Shown here: one piece after another, positions 55,280-63,615 of the stretch
Layout of the letters: each line of letters opens with the position of its first letter
How positions within the stretch are numbered: the first letter of the stretch is position 1
Assembly: GCA_964548025.1 (NCBI GenBank)
Contig: CAZJRI010000008.1
Location: forward strand, 6,371 to 70,370
Length of the DNA stretch: 64,000 nt
Origin: JAHRVQ01 sp964548025
GTDB taxonomy: Bacteria; Pseudomonadota; Gammaproteobacteria; Pseudomonadales; Azotimanducaceae
Direction of reading: 5' to 3'
Notes under the pieces: generated by a model
Told to the model about the DNA's origin: nothing
What the model saw: only the letters and a program-made list of their open reading frames with translations
Databases searched by the model: none
Position numbers and translations under genes: made by a program

Positions 55280-56512
55280 ATGACAATCGCACAACCATTG
55301 CCCGCTGAAATAAGTGCAGCCTGTGACGGTCTGGTCTCATTCGCAGAGCAGGAGATACTCCCCCGTCATCGGGAACATCGTGCACTATTTGAGAATCCAC
55401 GCGACATGTACCTGGAAGATGGTCGATTCGGTCCCCAGTTACTGGGACTCATAAAGGAGGTCCGCAGGGCATCTTCTGCTGCGGGTTATTATCACATGTG
55501 CGTCCCTGAATCCCTGGGCGGAGGCGGTCTGGGTCATCTGGCCTATTATGCTGCCTGGCAGGCATTGTTCCATCACTGTGGTCCCCAGAACTGGCTGATG
55601 CTCTATGCGCTTGCCCACTGGGCATTTGGTCCAAGCCGGTTACTCGAGAAGATTACAGAAGAAGCTCGAAACCACTACCTCCCTGGTCTCATGGACGGCA
55701 CCGAATCAATGTGTTTCGGACTTTCAGAACCCAATGCAGGATCCGATGCGAGCATGATCAAGACCACCGCAAAGAGAGATGGTGATGGTTGGCGCATTAC
55801 CGGGAGAAAAATCTGGACCAGTAACGGCCCTGTCGCTGACTACTGCATTGTCTTTGCCATCACCGATACTGAGCTTGCGGCAAAAAAACAGGGCGGAATC
55901 AGTGCTTTTATCGTCCCAACACGTTCACCGGGATTCAAGGTTCAACGGGTGATAAAGCTTTTCGGTCATATTGGGGGTGATGAAGCTGAAATCACTTTCG
56001 ACGATGTTCAGGTTGAATCCTGGCAACTCGTTGGCGAATTGGGAGCCGGTTTCAATGCAGCCTTGTACGGCGTATCGCTGGGTCGAATTTACAATTCTGC
56101 CCGTGCAGTTGGTTACGGTAGATGGGCACTGGAGACAGCGCTGGCCTATGCGAAACAAAGGGAAGCATTCGGCTCACCCATCAGCGATTACCAGGGTGTC
56201 ATGTTTCCGCTTGCCGAATCTGCAACGGAACTTCATGCCGCTCACCTGATGGGACTGAACGTCGGGGGATTACTGGATCAGGGTAATAAATCGGTGAAAG
56301 AACTATCCATGACGAAAGCTTATTCCGTACAAATTGGACTCAAGGCTGTTGATCGTGCGATGCAAACTCATGGCGCAATGGGTTTTACCAACGAAATAGG
56401 CCTCGTCGACGCCTGGCATTCACTCAGGATTGTTAATGTGGCTGATGGTACCAACGAGATACTTAACAGGACCATCAGCCAGCGGCTGCTGAAGGGTGAT
56501 ACACAACTCTAG
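55280..56512 (+). CDS. Acyl-CoA dehydrogenase, ACAD10/11-like
   Basis: A 410-residue acyl-CoA dehydrogenase. FGLSEPNAGSDASMIKT and TGRKIWTSNG mark the flavin domain, THGAMGFTNEIGLVDAWH the C-terminal bundle. The end reads VADGTNEILNR, so the usual Glu of EGTNE is Asp. ACAD10/11-like dehydrogenases have a similar ADG motif and work with APH-type kinases; the only such kinase in this window is at 44721-46163, not adjacent. ATG 55280 follows AAGGAG exactly, although the frame is open from 55241. It is transcribed alone. Confidence 0.92.
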   Translation: MTIAQPLPAEISAACDGLVSFAEQEILPRHREHRALFENPRDMYLEDGRFGPQLLGLIKEVRRASSAAGYYHMCVPESLGGGGLGHLAYYAAWQALFHHCGPQNWLMLYALAHWAFGPSRLLEKITEEARNHYLPGLMDGTESMCFGLSEPNAGSDASMIKTTAKRDGDGWRITGRKIWTSNGPVADYCIVFAITDTELAAKKQGGISAFIVPTRSPGFKVQRVIKLFGHIGGDEAEITFDDVQVESWQLVGELGAGFNAALYGVSLGRIYNSARAVGYGRWALETALAYAKQREAFGSPISDYQGVMFPLAESATELHAAHLMGLNVGGLLDQGNKSVKELSMTKAYSVQIGLKAVDRAMQTHGAMGFTNEIGLVDAWHSLRIVNVADGTNEILNRTISQRLLKGDTQL

Positions 56513-56650
56513 GAAATTCGAAGCGGGTTAGAATCGACCCCTGACGGGACCTTTTTGTGATTTGACCATCGCTATCACTTCGTTGTTATAATCTTCTCAC
56601 TGATAACCCTGCCCCAATCATTGGGAATCAAACCCTGAGGAGAATAACTT

Positions 56651-58390
56651 ATGCGTTATCTTTCCGCCCTTTTCGTCTTACTGTCACTTCCGGCCTGGGC
56701 ACTCGATCCAAATGATCGAGTAGAAAATTTCGAGTTGCTGGATCATAACGGCAGCAGCCATGAACTTTACTATCTGTCAGATGCCAAGGCAGTCGTGCTC
56801 ATGTCAGTACAGAACGGATGCCCTGCACTGAAACAGGCAATTCCTGAATTCCAGGCGCTCAAGTCTCTATATGGCGATAAGGGGGTCGCTTTTCTATTGA
56901 TCGATTCGTCCCTGTCTGATGATCGCGATTCTATTGCAATGGAAGCAGAGAGCCTCGGCATAGAAACACCAATATTATTGGATGACACCCAGATCATTGG
57001 TGAATCACTCGGCATCATGAACAGCGCCGAAGTTTTTGTGATCAACACCAATAACTGGAAACTAGCCTACAGGGGTGCGACGGATGAAGCCAGAGCTGCC
57101 ATAGATGCATTAATGACCGGCAAAGAAATAGCAGTCAACCAAACGCAAACCTCTGCCTGCAAAATCGAATTCGCTGAACGGGATCGTAAAGCGGAACACG
57201 CACAGATCTCCTATTCTGAAACCATCGCACCAATGCTCATAGACAACTGCCTGGCCTGCCATCATGAAGGTGGCATCGGCCCATGGGCAATGACCAGTTA
57301 CGATATGATACGTGGATTCTCACCCATGATTCGAGAGGTCATTCGAACCAAAAGAATGCCGCCCTGGCATGCGGACCCTGCTCATGGGGACTTTCTGAAT
57401 GATCGTTCACTGACCAATAAAGAAATTCAGACACTGGTACACTGGATCGAGGCTGGTTCACCCCGGGGTGATGGTCCTGACAGACTGGCAGACTTCGATC
57501 ACAACTGGCCGGAATGGGGCATGAACGCCGAACCAGACCTGGTCATTGAGATCCCGGGTTACGAGGTACCCGCTGCGGGCGTTGTTGACTATCAATATCC
57601 GACTGTGACTAATCCACTGGATCATGATGTCTGGGTGCGTGCGACAGAGATCATTCCAGGTGACAGACAGGCACTCCATCATGTCATAACAAGGTTCTAC
57701 ATCCCTGACCCTGATGCCAGCGATAAGCGACGGAGATTTGGAAGACGTGGGGGCGGCCTGGGTGGTTACGTACCTGGCGCTGTCGTCAGGCAGTACCCTG
57801 AAGACGTCGGCACGCTTCTACCTGCAGGTGCAACGATCAGATTTCAAATGCACTACACGCCCTACGGAAAGGCAACTACCGACAATTCGCGCCTGGGGCT
57901 TTACTTCTACGACGAGCCGCCAACTCATAAGCTCTCTGGCACCGTTTTAATGAACACAAAATTCCGGATTCCTCCTCATGCCAAGGCTCATAAAGAATCA
58001 AAATCCCAGATATTGGACCGGGACGTACTTGTTTTCAGCATGCTGCCCCACTCTCACTACCGTGGCAAGGCATCTGATTTCATTGCTTATCACCCGGACG
58101 GCACGAAGGAAATTCTTCTATCAGTACCTGCCTACGATTTCAATTGGCAGACATCGTATGTACTGCGTGAACCTAAACTGCTGAAAGCCGGTACAAAAAT
58201 TGTCCACAGCACGACCTGGGACAACTCTTCTCAGAACACAGCAAATCCTGATCCGAGCAGGGAAGTTCCCTGGGGGCAACAATCCTGGGACGAGATGTTG
58301 TTCGGTTCGGTGACGTTTCGTTACGCCGACGAGAAAGCTCGGGATGGCGCACAAGGTGTGGCACAATTTCAGGGATCCGGTAACGATTGA
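56651..58390 (+). CDS. Secreted redoxin, cytochrome c and copper monooxygenase fusion
   Basis: A 579-residue protein with a Sec signal (MRYLSALFVLLSLPAWA). Residues 20-165 are a thioredoxin/AhpC-like domain with single Cys57 (NGCPALKQ). Residues 190-280 hold one haem c motif, CLACH (Cys200, Cys203, His204). Residues 310-570 match copper type II ascorbate-dependent monooxygenases (PHM/DBM): His343-His344 and His401 would bind one copper, His467, His469 and Met549 (in DEMLFGS) the other, so both sites appear complete. It is periplasmic or secreted and probably hydroxylates a substrate with electrons coming through its own haem. A monocistronic gene with a short leader ending AGGAGAATAACTT. Confidence 0.88.
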   Translation: MRYLSALFVLLSLPAWALDPNDRVENFELLDHNGSSHELYYLSDAKAVVLMSVQNGCPALKQAIPEFQALKSLYGDKGVAFLLIDSSLSDDRDSIAMEAESLGIETPILLDDTQIIGESLGIMNSAEVFVINTNNWKLAYRGATDEARAAIDALMTGKEIAVNQTQTSACKIEFAERDRKAEHAQISYSETIAPMLIDNCLACHHEGGIGPWAMTSYDMIRGFSPMIREVIRTKRMPPWHADPAHGDFLNDRSLTNKEIQTLVHWIEAGSPRGDGPDRLADFDHNWPEWGMNAEPDLVIEIPGYEVPAAGVVDYQYPTVTNPLDHDVWVRATEIIPGDRQALHHVITRFYIPDPDASDKRRRFGRRGGGLGGYVPGAVVRQYPEDVGTLLPAGATIRFQMHYTPYGKATTDNSRLGLYFYDEPPTHKLSGTVLMNTKFRIPPHAKAHKESKSQILDRDVLVFSMLPHSHYRGKASDFIAYHPDGTKEILLSVPAYDFNWQTSYVLREPKLLKAGTKIVHSTTWDNSSQNTANPDPSREVPWGQQSWDEMLFGSVTFRYADEKARDGAQGVAQFQGSGND

Positions 58391-58399
58391 TCCTGTGGA

Positions 58400-58427
58400 T
58401 CAAGAGGCTAACTTTTTAGCCTCTTGA
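58400..58427. repeat. Perfect 11-base inverted repeat between convergent genes
   Basis: TCAAGAGGCTA and TAGCCTCTTGA flank a 6-base loop (ACTTTT). The repeat covers the last codons and stop of the HDOD gene. It could terminate either convergent transcript or block antisense reading, but neither side has a clear T run outside the stem, so a classical terminator is uncertain. Confidence 0.6.
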
Positions 58428-59536
58428 TTATCGTTCGCAATTTCCACCAGCACGGGCTTCAGCAAGCGATCTACCATTGATACTTGCAAACCCTTGAGCC
58501 TCAAAAATGATCGGCTTTGTTCAATCGTTATCTTTTCATGTTTCAGCAGGATACTAATGCAACCTGCAAGACGGCCATAATAAAGAGACCGGCTCAGGAC
58601 ATTACACTTATTTACCGGCACCTTACTAAAATAGTCTGACAACCCTTCGACGAGATTATCACCCAGTTGCCAGTCTCTCATTATTTCGATTGTAATGGCG
58701 TTTGTGTGTTGCTCTATGACATGAATATAAGTATCAGCAGAAGGTTTAAGGTCAGGATATCTCTCATAAACACTCGTAACATAACGAAACAATACAATTC
58801 GCGAAATACAGGATACCAGCGATAACATACTTGCGCTAAAACAGATATCCGGCTCATACTTGTTCGCATAACTCTGAGCTGCAAATGATGAATCCAGCGC
58901 CTGCTCCCAAATAATCTGTGCAAATTCAGAAAACCGGTTGCTTTTGAACTGGAACATTGGCTGTAACGCCGCAGTACAAGCCAAGGATTTCAGCCCGTCA
59001 AGACCAAGTAATACCACCGCATATTCAACGCTGTTAATCGGCTCCGGTTTTATACGATGAAGTGGGCTATTTGCAATTCTTAACACCTCGCCAGTCAACC
59101 CGGGGTCCTGCCTGATAATCTCAACCAGGTCGTCTGCATCGCTCTCATTGTTCCTTATTGCACTCAACAGACGAGGAAGAATTAGAGGTTGTCTTGGAAG
59201 AAACCTCCGATCCCCAACAATTTCACTCCGGTTTGCTACAACTTCTGAGATGATCTCCTGATGTCGAGAATCTCCTGGTTTCTCTAAAGAAAACGCAAGG
59301 CAATAAGTGCGCATTGACACAGCAGTGGTGTTTTTGTCTTCAAATTGCAGGTTCTTTCTGTCCGCCTTCTGTTTCCCATCCGGTGATTTGGGTTCAGCCA
59401 CTCTTTCCACTCCGGAATTGCTCTCACCAGCGCCTTTTCTCCTGATTCGCAGTGACCATAAAACCAGGGCAGCACAAAGCATGGCGAGAATGCCAAGCAT
59501 CACCGACTGATATTCTGGTTGCGTCATCAATTCCAT
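58400..59536 (-). CDS. Membrane-anchored HDOD domain protein
   Basis: A 378-residue protein with one N-terminal membrane helix (about residues 12-29, VMLGILAMLCAALVLWSLRI), a charged linker, then an HDOD domain (about 110-320) with PLILPRLLSAIRN, EIIRQDPGLTGEVLRIANS and YAVVLLGLDGLKSLA. HDOD proteins regulate signalling, often with c-di-GMP enzymes; they lack the HD-GYP catalytic pair, as here. ATG 59536 or 59527 could be the start; neither has a strong ribosome site. It is convergent with the copper monooxygenase gene. Confidence 0.88.
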   Translation of the reverse strand: MELMTQPEYQSVMLGILAMLCAALVLWSLRIRRKGAGESNSGVERVAEPKSPDGKQKADRKNLQFEDKNTTAVSMRTYCLAFSLEKPGDSRHQEIISEVVANRSEIVGDRRFLPRQPLILPRLLSAIRNNESDADDLVEIIRQDPGLTGEVLRIANSPLHRIKPEPINSVEYAVVLLGLDGLKSLACTAALQPMFQFKSNRFSEFAQIIWEQALDSSFAAQSYANKYEPDICFSASMLSLVSCISRIVLFRYVTSVYERYPDLKPSADTYIHVIEQHTNAITIEIMRDWQLGDNLVEGLSDYFSKVPVNKCNVLSRSLYYGRLAGCISILLKHEKITIEQSRSFLRLKGLQVSMVDRLLKPVLVEIANDNQEAKKLAS

Positions 59537-59597
59537 ATGAAATCCAATTCATTGGAATAATAAGTATAGACGCTGACCTGTGGATGGTATTTGTCCA

Positions 59598-59627
59598 GAA
59601 AGAAGGGACAAAGAAAGAAGGGACAAA
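59598..59627. repeat. Two tandem copies of a 15-base unit
   Basis: GAAAGAAGGGACAAA occurs twice in a row, between the HDOD gene start and the terminator of the ammonium transporter. On the minus strand each copy begins TTTGTCCC. Confidence 0.9.
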
Positions 59628-59650
59628 AAAAGACCGGGACAATGCCCGGC
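59625..59650 (-). terminator. Rho-independent terminator of the ammonium transporter gene
   Basis: Read on the minus strand, CCGGG and CCCGG stems enclose a short loop and are followed by TCTTTTTTT. It lies 32 bases after the stop of the transporter gene. Confidence 0.75.
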
Positions 59651-59681
59651 CTTTTCTTACTGGTGAGGTATGAGTCAAAAA

Positions 59682-60989
59682 CTACAATACGTATCCACGT
59701 TCGTCGTGAGATGCCAGATCCAGCCCTTCCTCTTCTTCTTCGTCGGTAATTCGCAATCCAATGACACCGTCAATCACCTTCAGGATGACAAAGCTGAGCC
59801 CACCGGAATAGACAATGGTCACAAGAACGCCGATAGCCTGGTTAACCACCTGACCACCGATACCACTGTCTACAAGTCCACCGGAGCCGCCGAGTGATTC
59901 AGCAGCAAAAACACCGGATAGCAGTGCTCCAATGATGCCGCCAACTGCGTGAACGCCAAATACATCCAGAGAGTCATCATATCCCAGCGCACGCTTTACC
60001 CTGGTAGCAGCATAAAAACATCCGATTCCGGCAACCAAACCGATAACCAACGCTCCCATAGGACCTACATTGCCTGATGCCGGAGTAATAGCAACCAATC
60101 CTGCTACCGCACCAGATGCCAGACCAAGCGCACTGGGTTTACCATGACTAAACCATTCAATAAACATCCACGACAATACTGCCGCTGCGGTTGCGATCTG
60201 GGTTACGGCCATGGCCATCCCTGCTGTACCATCTGCAGCGAGTTCGCTCCCTGCATTAAATCCAAACCAACCTACCCAGAGAAGCGCAGCGCCAATGAGT
60301 GTCAAAGTGAGATTATGAGGAGGCATAGGTGACTGGGGATACCCATTACGTTTGCCAAGAACAATCGCTGCGACCAGACCTGCAATCCCCGCATTAATAT
60401 GAACCACCGTACCACCCGCGAAATCAATGATACTGAACTGTTCGGAGAGCCATCCACCACCCCAGACCCAGTGACATACAGGCGTATACACAATTGTCAG
60501 CCACACGCCCATGAACCATAACATCGCAGAGAATTTAATCCTTTCAGCGAATGCGCCAACGATTAATGCTGGTGTAATGATTGCAAACGTCATCTGAAAC
60601 GTCATAAATACAGTTTCAGGAATCGTGCCCGAAACCGAATCCACTGTTACACCGGCCAGGAAAGCTTTATCAAACCCACCGAAGAACCAGTTAGCGCCCC
60701 CGCCATCACCGAAGGCAAAGCTATAACCGTATACTGTCCAGAGAACACTCATCAGCGCAGTAATAGCAAAACACTGAACCAGCACCGACAGTACATTCTT
60801 ACTCCTGACCATTCCCGCATAGAACAACGACAAGCCCGGTATAGTCATTAACAGCACCAGCACCGTAGCGACGATCATCCATGCTGTATCACCGCTATCA
60901 ATGCCCTCGGCGAATGCCATGCTCGGCAACGTACAAAGCAAAACTGCGAAGAACCCCAGCCACCTTTTTGTTGTCCAACTTTTCTTCAT
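59682..60989 (-). CDS. amtB: Ammonium transporter
   Basis: A 435-residue Amt/Mep/Rh channel with a cleavable signal peptide (FFAVLLCTLPSMAFA) and eleven hydrophobic segments. GLSLFYAGMVRSKN, GAFAERIKFSAMLWFMG, the pore His in TPVCHWVWGGG and the second in FGVHAVGGIIGALL are conserved. It takes up ammonium at low concentration. AGAGGA precedes ATG 60989. The usual glnK partner is absent on either side. Upstream lie a sigma-54-type promoter and an NtrC-like palindrome, so nitrogen limitation should induce it (inference). Confidence 0.96.
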   Translation of the reverse strand: MKKSWTTKRWLGFFAVLLCTLPSMAFAEGIDSGDTAWMIVATVLVLLMTIPGLSLFYAGMVRSKNVLSVLVQCFAITALMSVLWTVYGYSFAFGDGGGANWFFGGFDKAFLAGVTVDSVSGTIPETVFMTFQMTFAIITPALIVGAFAERIKFSAMLWFMGVWLTIVYTPVCHWVWGGGWLSEQFSIIDFAGGTVVHINAGIAGLVAAIVLGKRNGYPQSPMPPHNLTLTLIGAALLWVGWFGFNAGSELAADGTAGMAMAVTQIATAAAVLSWMFIEWFSHGKPSALGLASGAVAGLVAITPASGNVGPMGALVIGLVAGIGCFYAATRVKRALGYDDSLDVFGVHAVGGIIGALLSGVFAAESLGGSGGLVDSGIGGQVVNQAIGVLVTIVYSGGLSFVILKVIDGVIGLRITDEEEEEGLDLASHDERGYVL

Positions 60990-61208
60990 CACTATTCCTC
61001 TTTAACATCTTCATTTGATTTTTATTTGCTGTAACTAACAGCCTAAAACCAGTTTCGTATTCACCCATTCGGTTGGTTAACCAAAATGCGAAACCTTGTT
61101 TTTCCTGAACCCACTGAAATAGCACAATCCGAATCAACAAGCTCAGTCCTGGTACCATCACTACCAGGGTACATACCAAGGCAGTGCTTTCATGTCTCAA
61201 GTGCTAGA

Positions 61209-61223
61209 GCAAAGTTGATGCCA
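61209..61223 (-). promoter_or_regulatory. Sigma-54 promoter for the ammonium transporter gene
   Basis: On the minus strand the sequence is TGGCAT, five bases, TTGC, matching the consensus TGGCAC-N5-TTGC at nine of ten bases. It would start transcription near 61197 and leave a leader of about 210 bases before the ATG at 60989. Confidence 0.7.
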
Positions 61224-61320
61224 AACTTCGGTGAAAGATCGGGGTCAGTGGTAGAAGCCTTTGAATACCTGTTATTGAGAGGATTACGGAGGTGCGGATT
61301 AAATCGCACGGTTTTGGCAT

Positions 61321-61337
61321 CGCACCAAATCGATGCA
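61321..61337. promoter_or_regulatory. NtrC-like enhancer site
   Basis: CGCACC, five bases, GATGCA matches the NtrC palindrome TGCACC-N5-GGTGCA at ten of twelve positions. It lies about 100 bases upstream of the sigma-54 element, a normal enhancer distance. Confidence 0.55.
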
Positions 61338-61392
61338 CATATTTGAGGCAAAGGCAGGATATACGCCCTGTTTCGATGCAGAGATAGGAACC

Positions 61393-61424
61393 AAAAAAGG
61401 GCTCAAGCATCAGCAAATGAGCCC
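61393..61424 (-). terminator. Rho-independent terminator of the thiolase gene
   Basis: On the minus strand GGGCTCA and TGAGCCC form a 7-base stem with a 12-base loop, followed by TTTTTT. It lies 45 bases after the thiolase stop. Confidence 0.8.
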
Positions 61425-61468
61425 CTTTCGGAGAGTTAGATCACATAGTGTGACTGGTATTTAATTCT

Positions 61469-62635
61469 TCAATCCAGCGCTTCGATAATGGTGCCGGTAC
61501 CAAGACCGCCACCGCAGCACATTGCGATCAAAGCATACTTGCCTTTTCTGCGTTCCAGTTCGTGCAACGCTGTGGTGATTAACCGGGCACCCGTACTGCC
61601 GGTTGGATGACCCAGTGCAATTGCGCCACCGTTCACATTGGTTTTGGATGGGTCGATTCCCAGATCCTTTTCCCAGGCGAGTACAACCGATGCAAAAGCT
61701 TCATTGACCTCGAAGATATCAATATCGTCAATCGTCAAACCTGCTTTCTGCAGAACCTTGCGCGTCGCCGGTATAGGTCCCTTGAGCATGGTTACAGGAT
61801 CAACACCAACGAGCGTGCTTGCTACAATTCTCGCCCTTGGTTTTAGTCCCTGCTCTTTTACCGCCTTCTCAGATGCCATAATAACCGCTGCAGCACCGTC
61901 AGAAATCTGTGACGAAGATCCTGCCGTGTGAATTTCCTGACCTGCCACAGGCTGAAGTCCCTTCAAAGATTCTAAACTCGTCGCCCGCAGCCCTTCATCT
62001 TTGCTTATGGTCCTCATTTCACCCGTTGGCTCAAATCTGTCATCCAGTACAGGGGCTTCAATCGGTACGATTTCACGTTCGAATCGATTCTCTTCCCAGG
62101 CTTTGATTGCCTTTTCCTGGCTGGCCAGACCAAACGCATCAGTATGCTCACGCGTGATCTGATATTCCTCGGCAATCATCGCAGCACCCATAAACTGGCT
62201 GGTTGGCTGATAGTGTTCCAGATAGCTTTCACCCATGGGCGAAGCATCTTTCATATTCGATCCCAGAGGCACGCGACTCATCATTTCGAGTCCACAACTC
62301 ATGACCACGTCCTCAAGACCTGACGCCACCATGGACGCGCCCATGGTGGTCGCCTGTTGGCTTGACCCGCACTGGGAATCTACAGTGGTAGCTGCCACTT
62401 CAAGGGGTAAACCCTGTGACAACCATGCGATTCTGGCAATGTTGAAAGACTGTTCGCCCACCTGTGAGACACAACCACCTATTACCTGATCGACCTTTTC
62501 CGGCGCGATACCACTGCGCTCAAGCGCCGCTTTCTGTACGGCACCGAGCAGGTCTGCCGGTTTGAGCCCCGCAAGTCCCTTGCCCCTTTTACCTATTGCA
62601 CTCCTGCAAGCCTCTACAATATATACATCTCCCAT
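61469..62635 (-). CDS. Acetyl-CoA acetyltransferase (thiolase)
   Basis: A 388-residue thiolase that cleaves 3-ketoacyl-CoA with CoA or condenses two acetyl-CoA. The nucleophilic Cys is in DSQCGSSQQATT, and NEAFASVV, GGAIALGHPTGSTGAR and CCGGGLGTG supply the remaining catalytic His and Cys. It is complete, and GAGGAG precedes the ATG. It is monocistronic, ending at its own terminator. The variant SSQQA after the Cys (usually SGLQA) suggests a side branch of the family whose members act in catabolism of longer or branched chains (inference). Confidence 0.94.
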   Translation of the reverse strand: MGDVYIVEACRSAIGKRGKGLAGLKPADLLGAVQKAALERSGIAPEKVDQVIGGCVSQVGEQSFNIARIAWLSQGLPLEVAATTVDSQCGSSQQATTMGASMVASGLEDVVMSCGLEMMSRVPLGSNMKDASPMGESYLEHYQPTSQFMGAAMIAEEYQITREHTDAFGLASQEKAIKAWEENRFEREIVPIEAPVLDDRFEPTGEMRTISKDEGLRATSLESLKGLQPVAGQEIHTAGSSSQISDGAAAVIMASEKAVKEQGLKPRARIVASTLVGVDPVTMLKGPIPATRKVLQKAGLTIDDIDIFEVNEAFASVVLAWEKDLGIDPSKTNVNGGAIALGHPTGSTGARLITTALHELERRKGKYALIAMCCGGGLGTGTIIEALD

Positions 62636-63025
62636 GGTGGCTCCTCTTTATCTGAACTTATTCACTAGTAAATTGAACCGGCAGGATAGCTTGATCTGCT
62701 AAAAATGGCACTAACTAAGCGCGAATTAAGCACATTGCAGGTACCTGATAAAGCTGCTTTGTTTTCCTGTTCGATCCATGCAGGTTTCAAATAGGGCACC
62801 CTTGTTTGAATGGTTCTTATTGACGGAATCTTGACGTAAATTCGGAAAATAGCGGGGATTTTGATGCCTGTAATCAATTGGATTTCTGCTTCTACATAGA
62901 TATCGAAAATAGATACTGATATTGCGCTTCAGATCCGTACAATGCGCTCCTTCTTGAATGGGTGGCACTCGTCCCCATATAGCCAAAGACAAGATAGCCA
63001 AAGACAAGATTCAAAGGAAACAAAC
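62636..63025. other. Divergent intergenic region
   Basis: About 390 bases between the thiolase and the small ORF at 63026. It must contain both promoters. No gene longer than a few codons with a ribosome site is evident. The 3' end of the region has the 15-base tandem repeat listed at 62979-63008. Confidence 0.5.
62979..63008. repeat. Two tandem copies of a 15-base unit
   Basis: ATAGCCAAAGACAAG occurs twice without interruption, 18 bases upstream of the small ORF at 63026. It may modify the leader of that gene. Confidence 0.9.
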
Positions 63026-63202
63026 ATGTTTAAACTTATTTCACTGGCAATGCACTTTAGCCATCTCAATCCGAGCCCAATAGACCCTATTGTTGCCGAG
63101 ATGCTGAGACGTGAGCTGAATAAAGAATCACAAAAGGCCGATGACAATGTTGTTCCATTGCAACATGCTGAAGAACAAGAGCCGACACGCGAAGCTGCCT
63201 GA
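63026..63202 (+). CDS. Small hypothetical protein, 58 residues
   Basis: An ATG at 63026 with AAGGA seven bases upstream begins a 58-residue protein (MFKLISLAMHFSHLNPSP). It has a mildly hydrophobic start and a charged, Glu-rich C-terminal half (LRRELNKESQKADDN, then EEQEPTREAA). I do not recognise a family. The frame is open upstream to 62942, but the tandem repeat there would be translated as QRQDSQRQDS, which looks like leader sequence. Supported mainly by the ribosome site and isolation. Confidence 0.5.
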   Translation: MFKLISLAMHFSHLNPSPIDPIVAEMLRRELNKESQKADDNVVPLQHAEEQEPTREAA

Positions 63203-63615
63203 ATCAACGAGCATTCAGGCGTGAATCAAACGCGAAGATACCTGAAATCAGCCATTCGATAACTATCGGATGGCTTGAGATCGCCTGTTCAATCAAAAAC
63301 CGCGCAACAACCTGACTTTACCTCTTACCCTCCAGCACCACGCATCCCATAATAATTCCGGGTAATTCTCAGCAGCCCTGGTTATAGCGATCGCCAATAT
63401 CTAGGTCACTGGATAGTTCAAACTGACATTAAAACAGTCGATTCAGAAATTTTTCTCTTATAATTCATATAGTTAACATCTACGAAAATTCTTCAAGATT
63501 TCTAAACCTGTCCCCTGAAAGCGTGAACTGCATCACAGTTCACATCAATAATTCACGTATTATGGATACTAAGGCGAACCTAACTGTTCACCAGGTAACG
63601 TTATTATCTAAAAAC
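63203..63615. other. Intergenic region upstream of the FHA gene
   Basis: About 410 AT-rich bases without a supported gene. An inverted pair GCATTCAGGC/GCCTGAATC-like sequence just after the small ORF (63197-63222) may be a weak transcript end. A TATAAT sequence near 63459 could be a -10 box, but no matching -35 was found. Confidence 0.35.

Larger units (their letters stand above)
60990..61392. other. Long upstream region of the ammonium transporter gene
   Basis: About 400 bases without a supported gene, between the transporter start and the thiolase terminator. A small open frame on plus (61086-61346) does not resemble the P-II protein GlnK or anything else known. The region holds the sigma-54 element and the NtrC-like site listed separately. 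Confidence 0.6.

Noticed and set aside
61086..61346. Possible glnK upstream of the ammonium transporter
   Set aside because: The product lacks the P-II T-loop and conserved core, and it runs on the opposite strand across the sigma-54 element.
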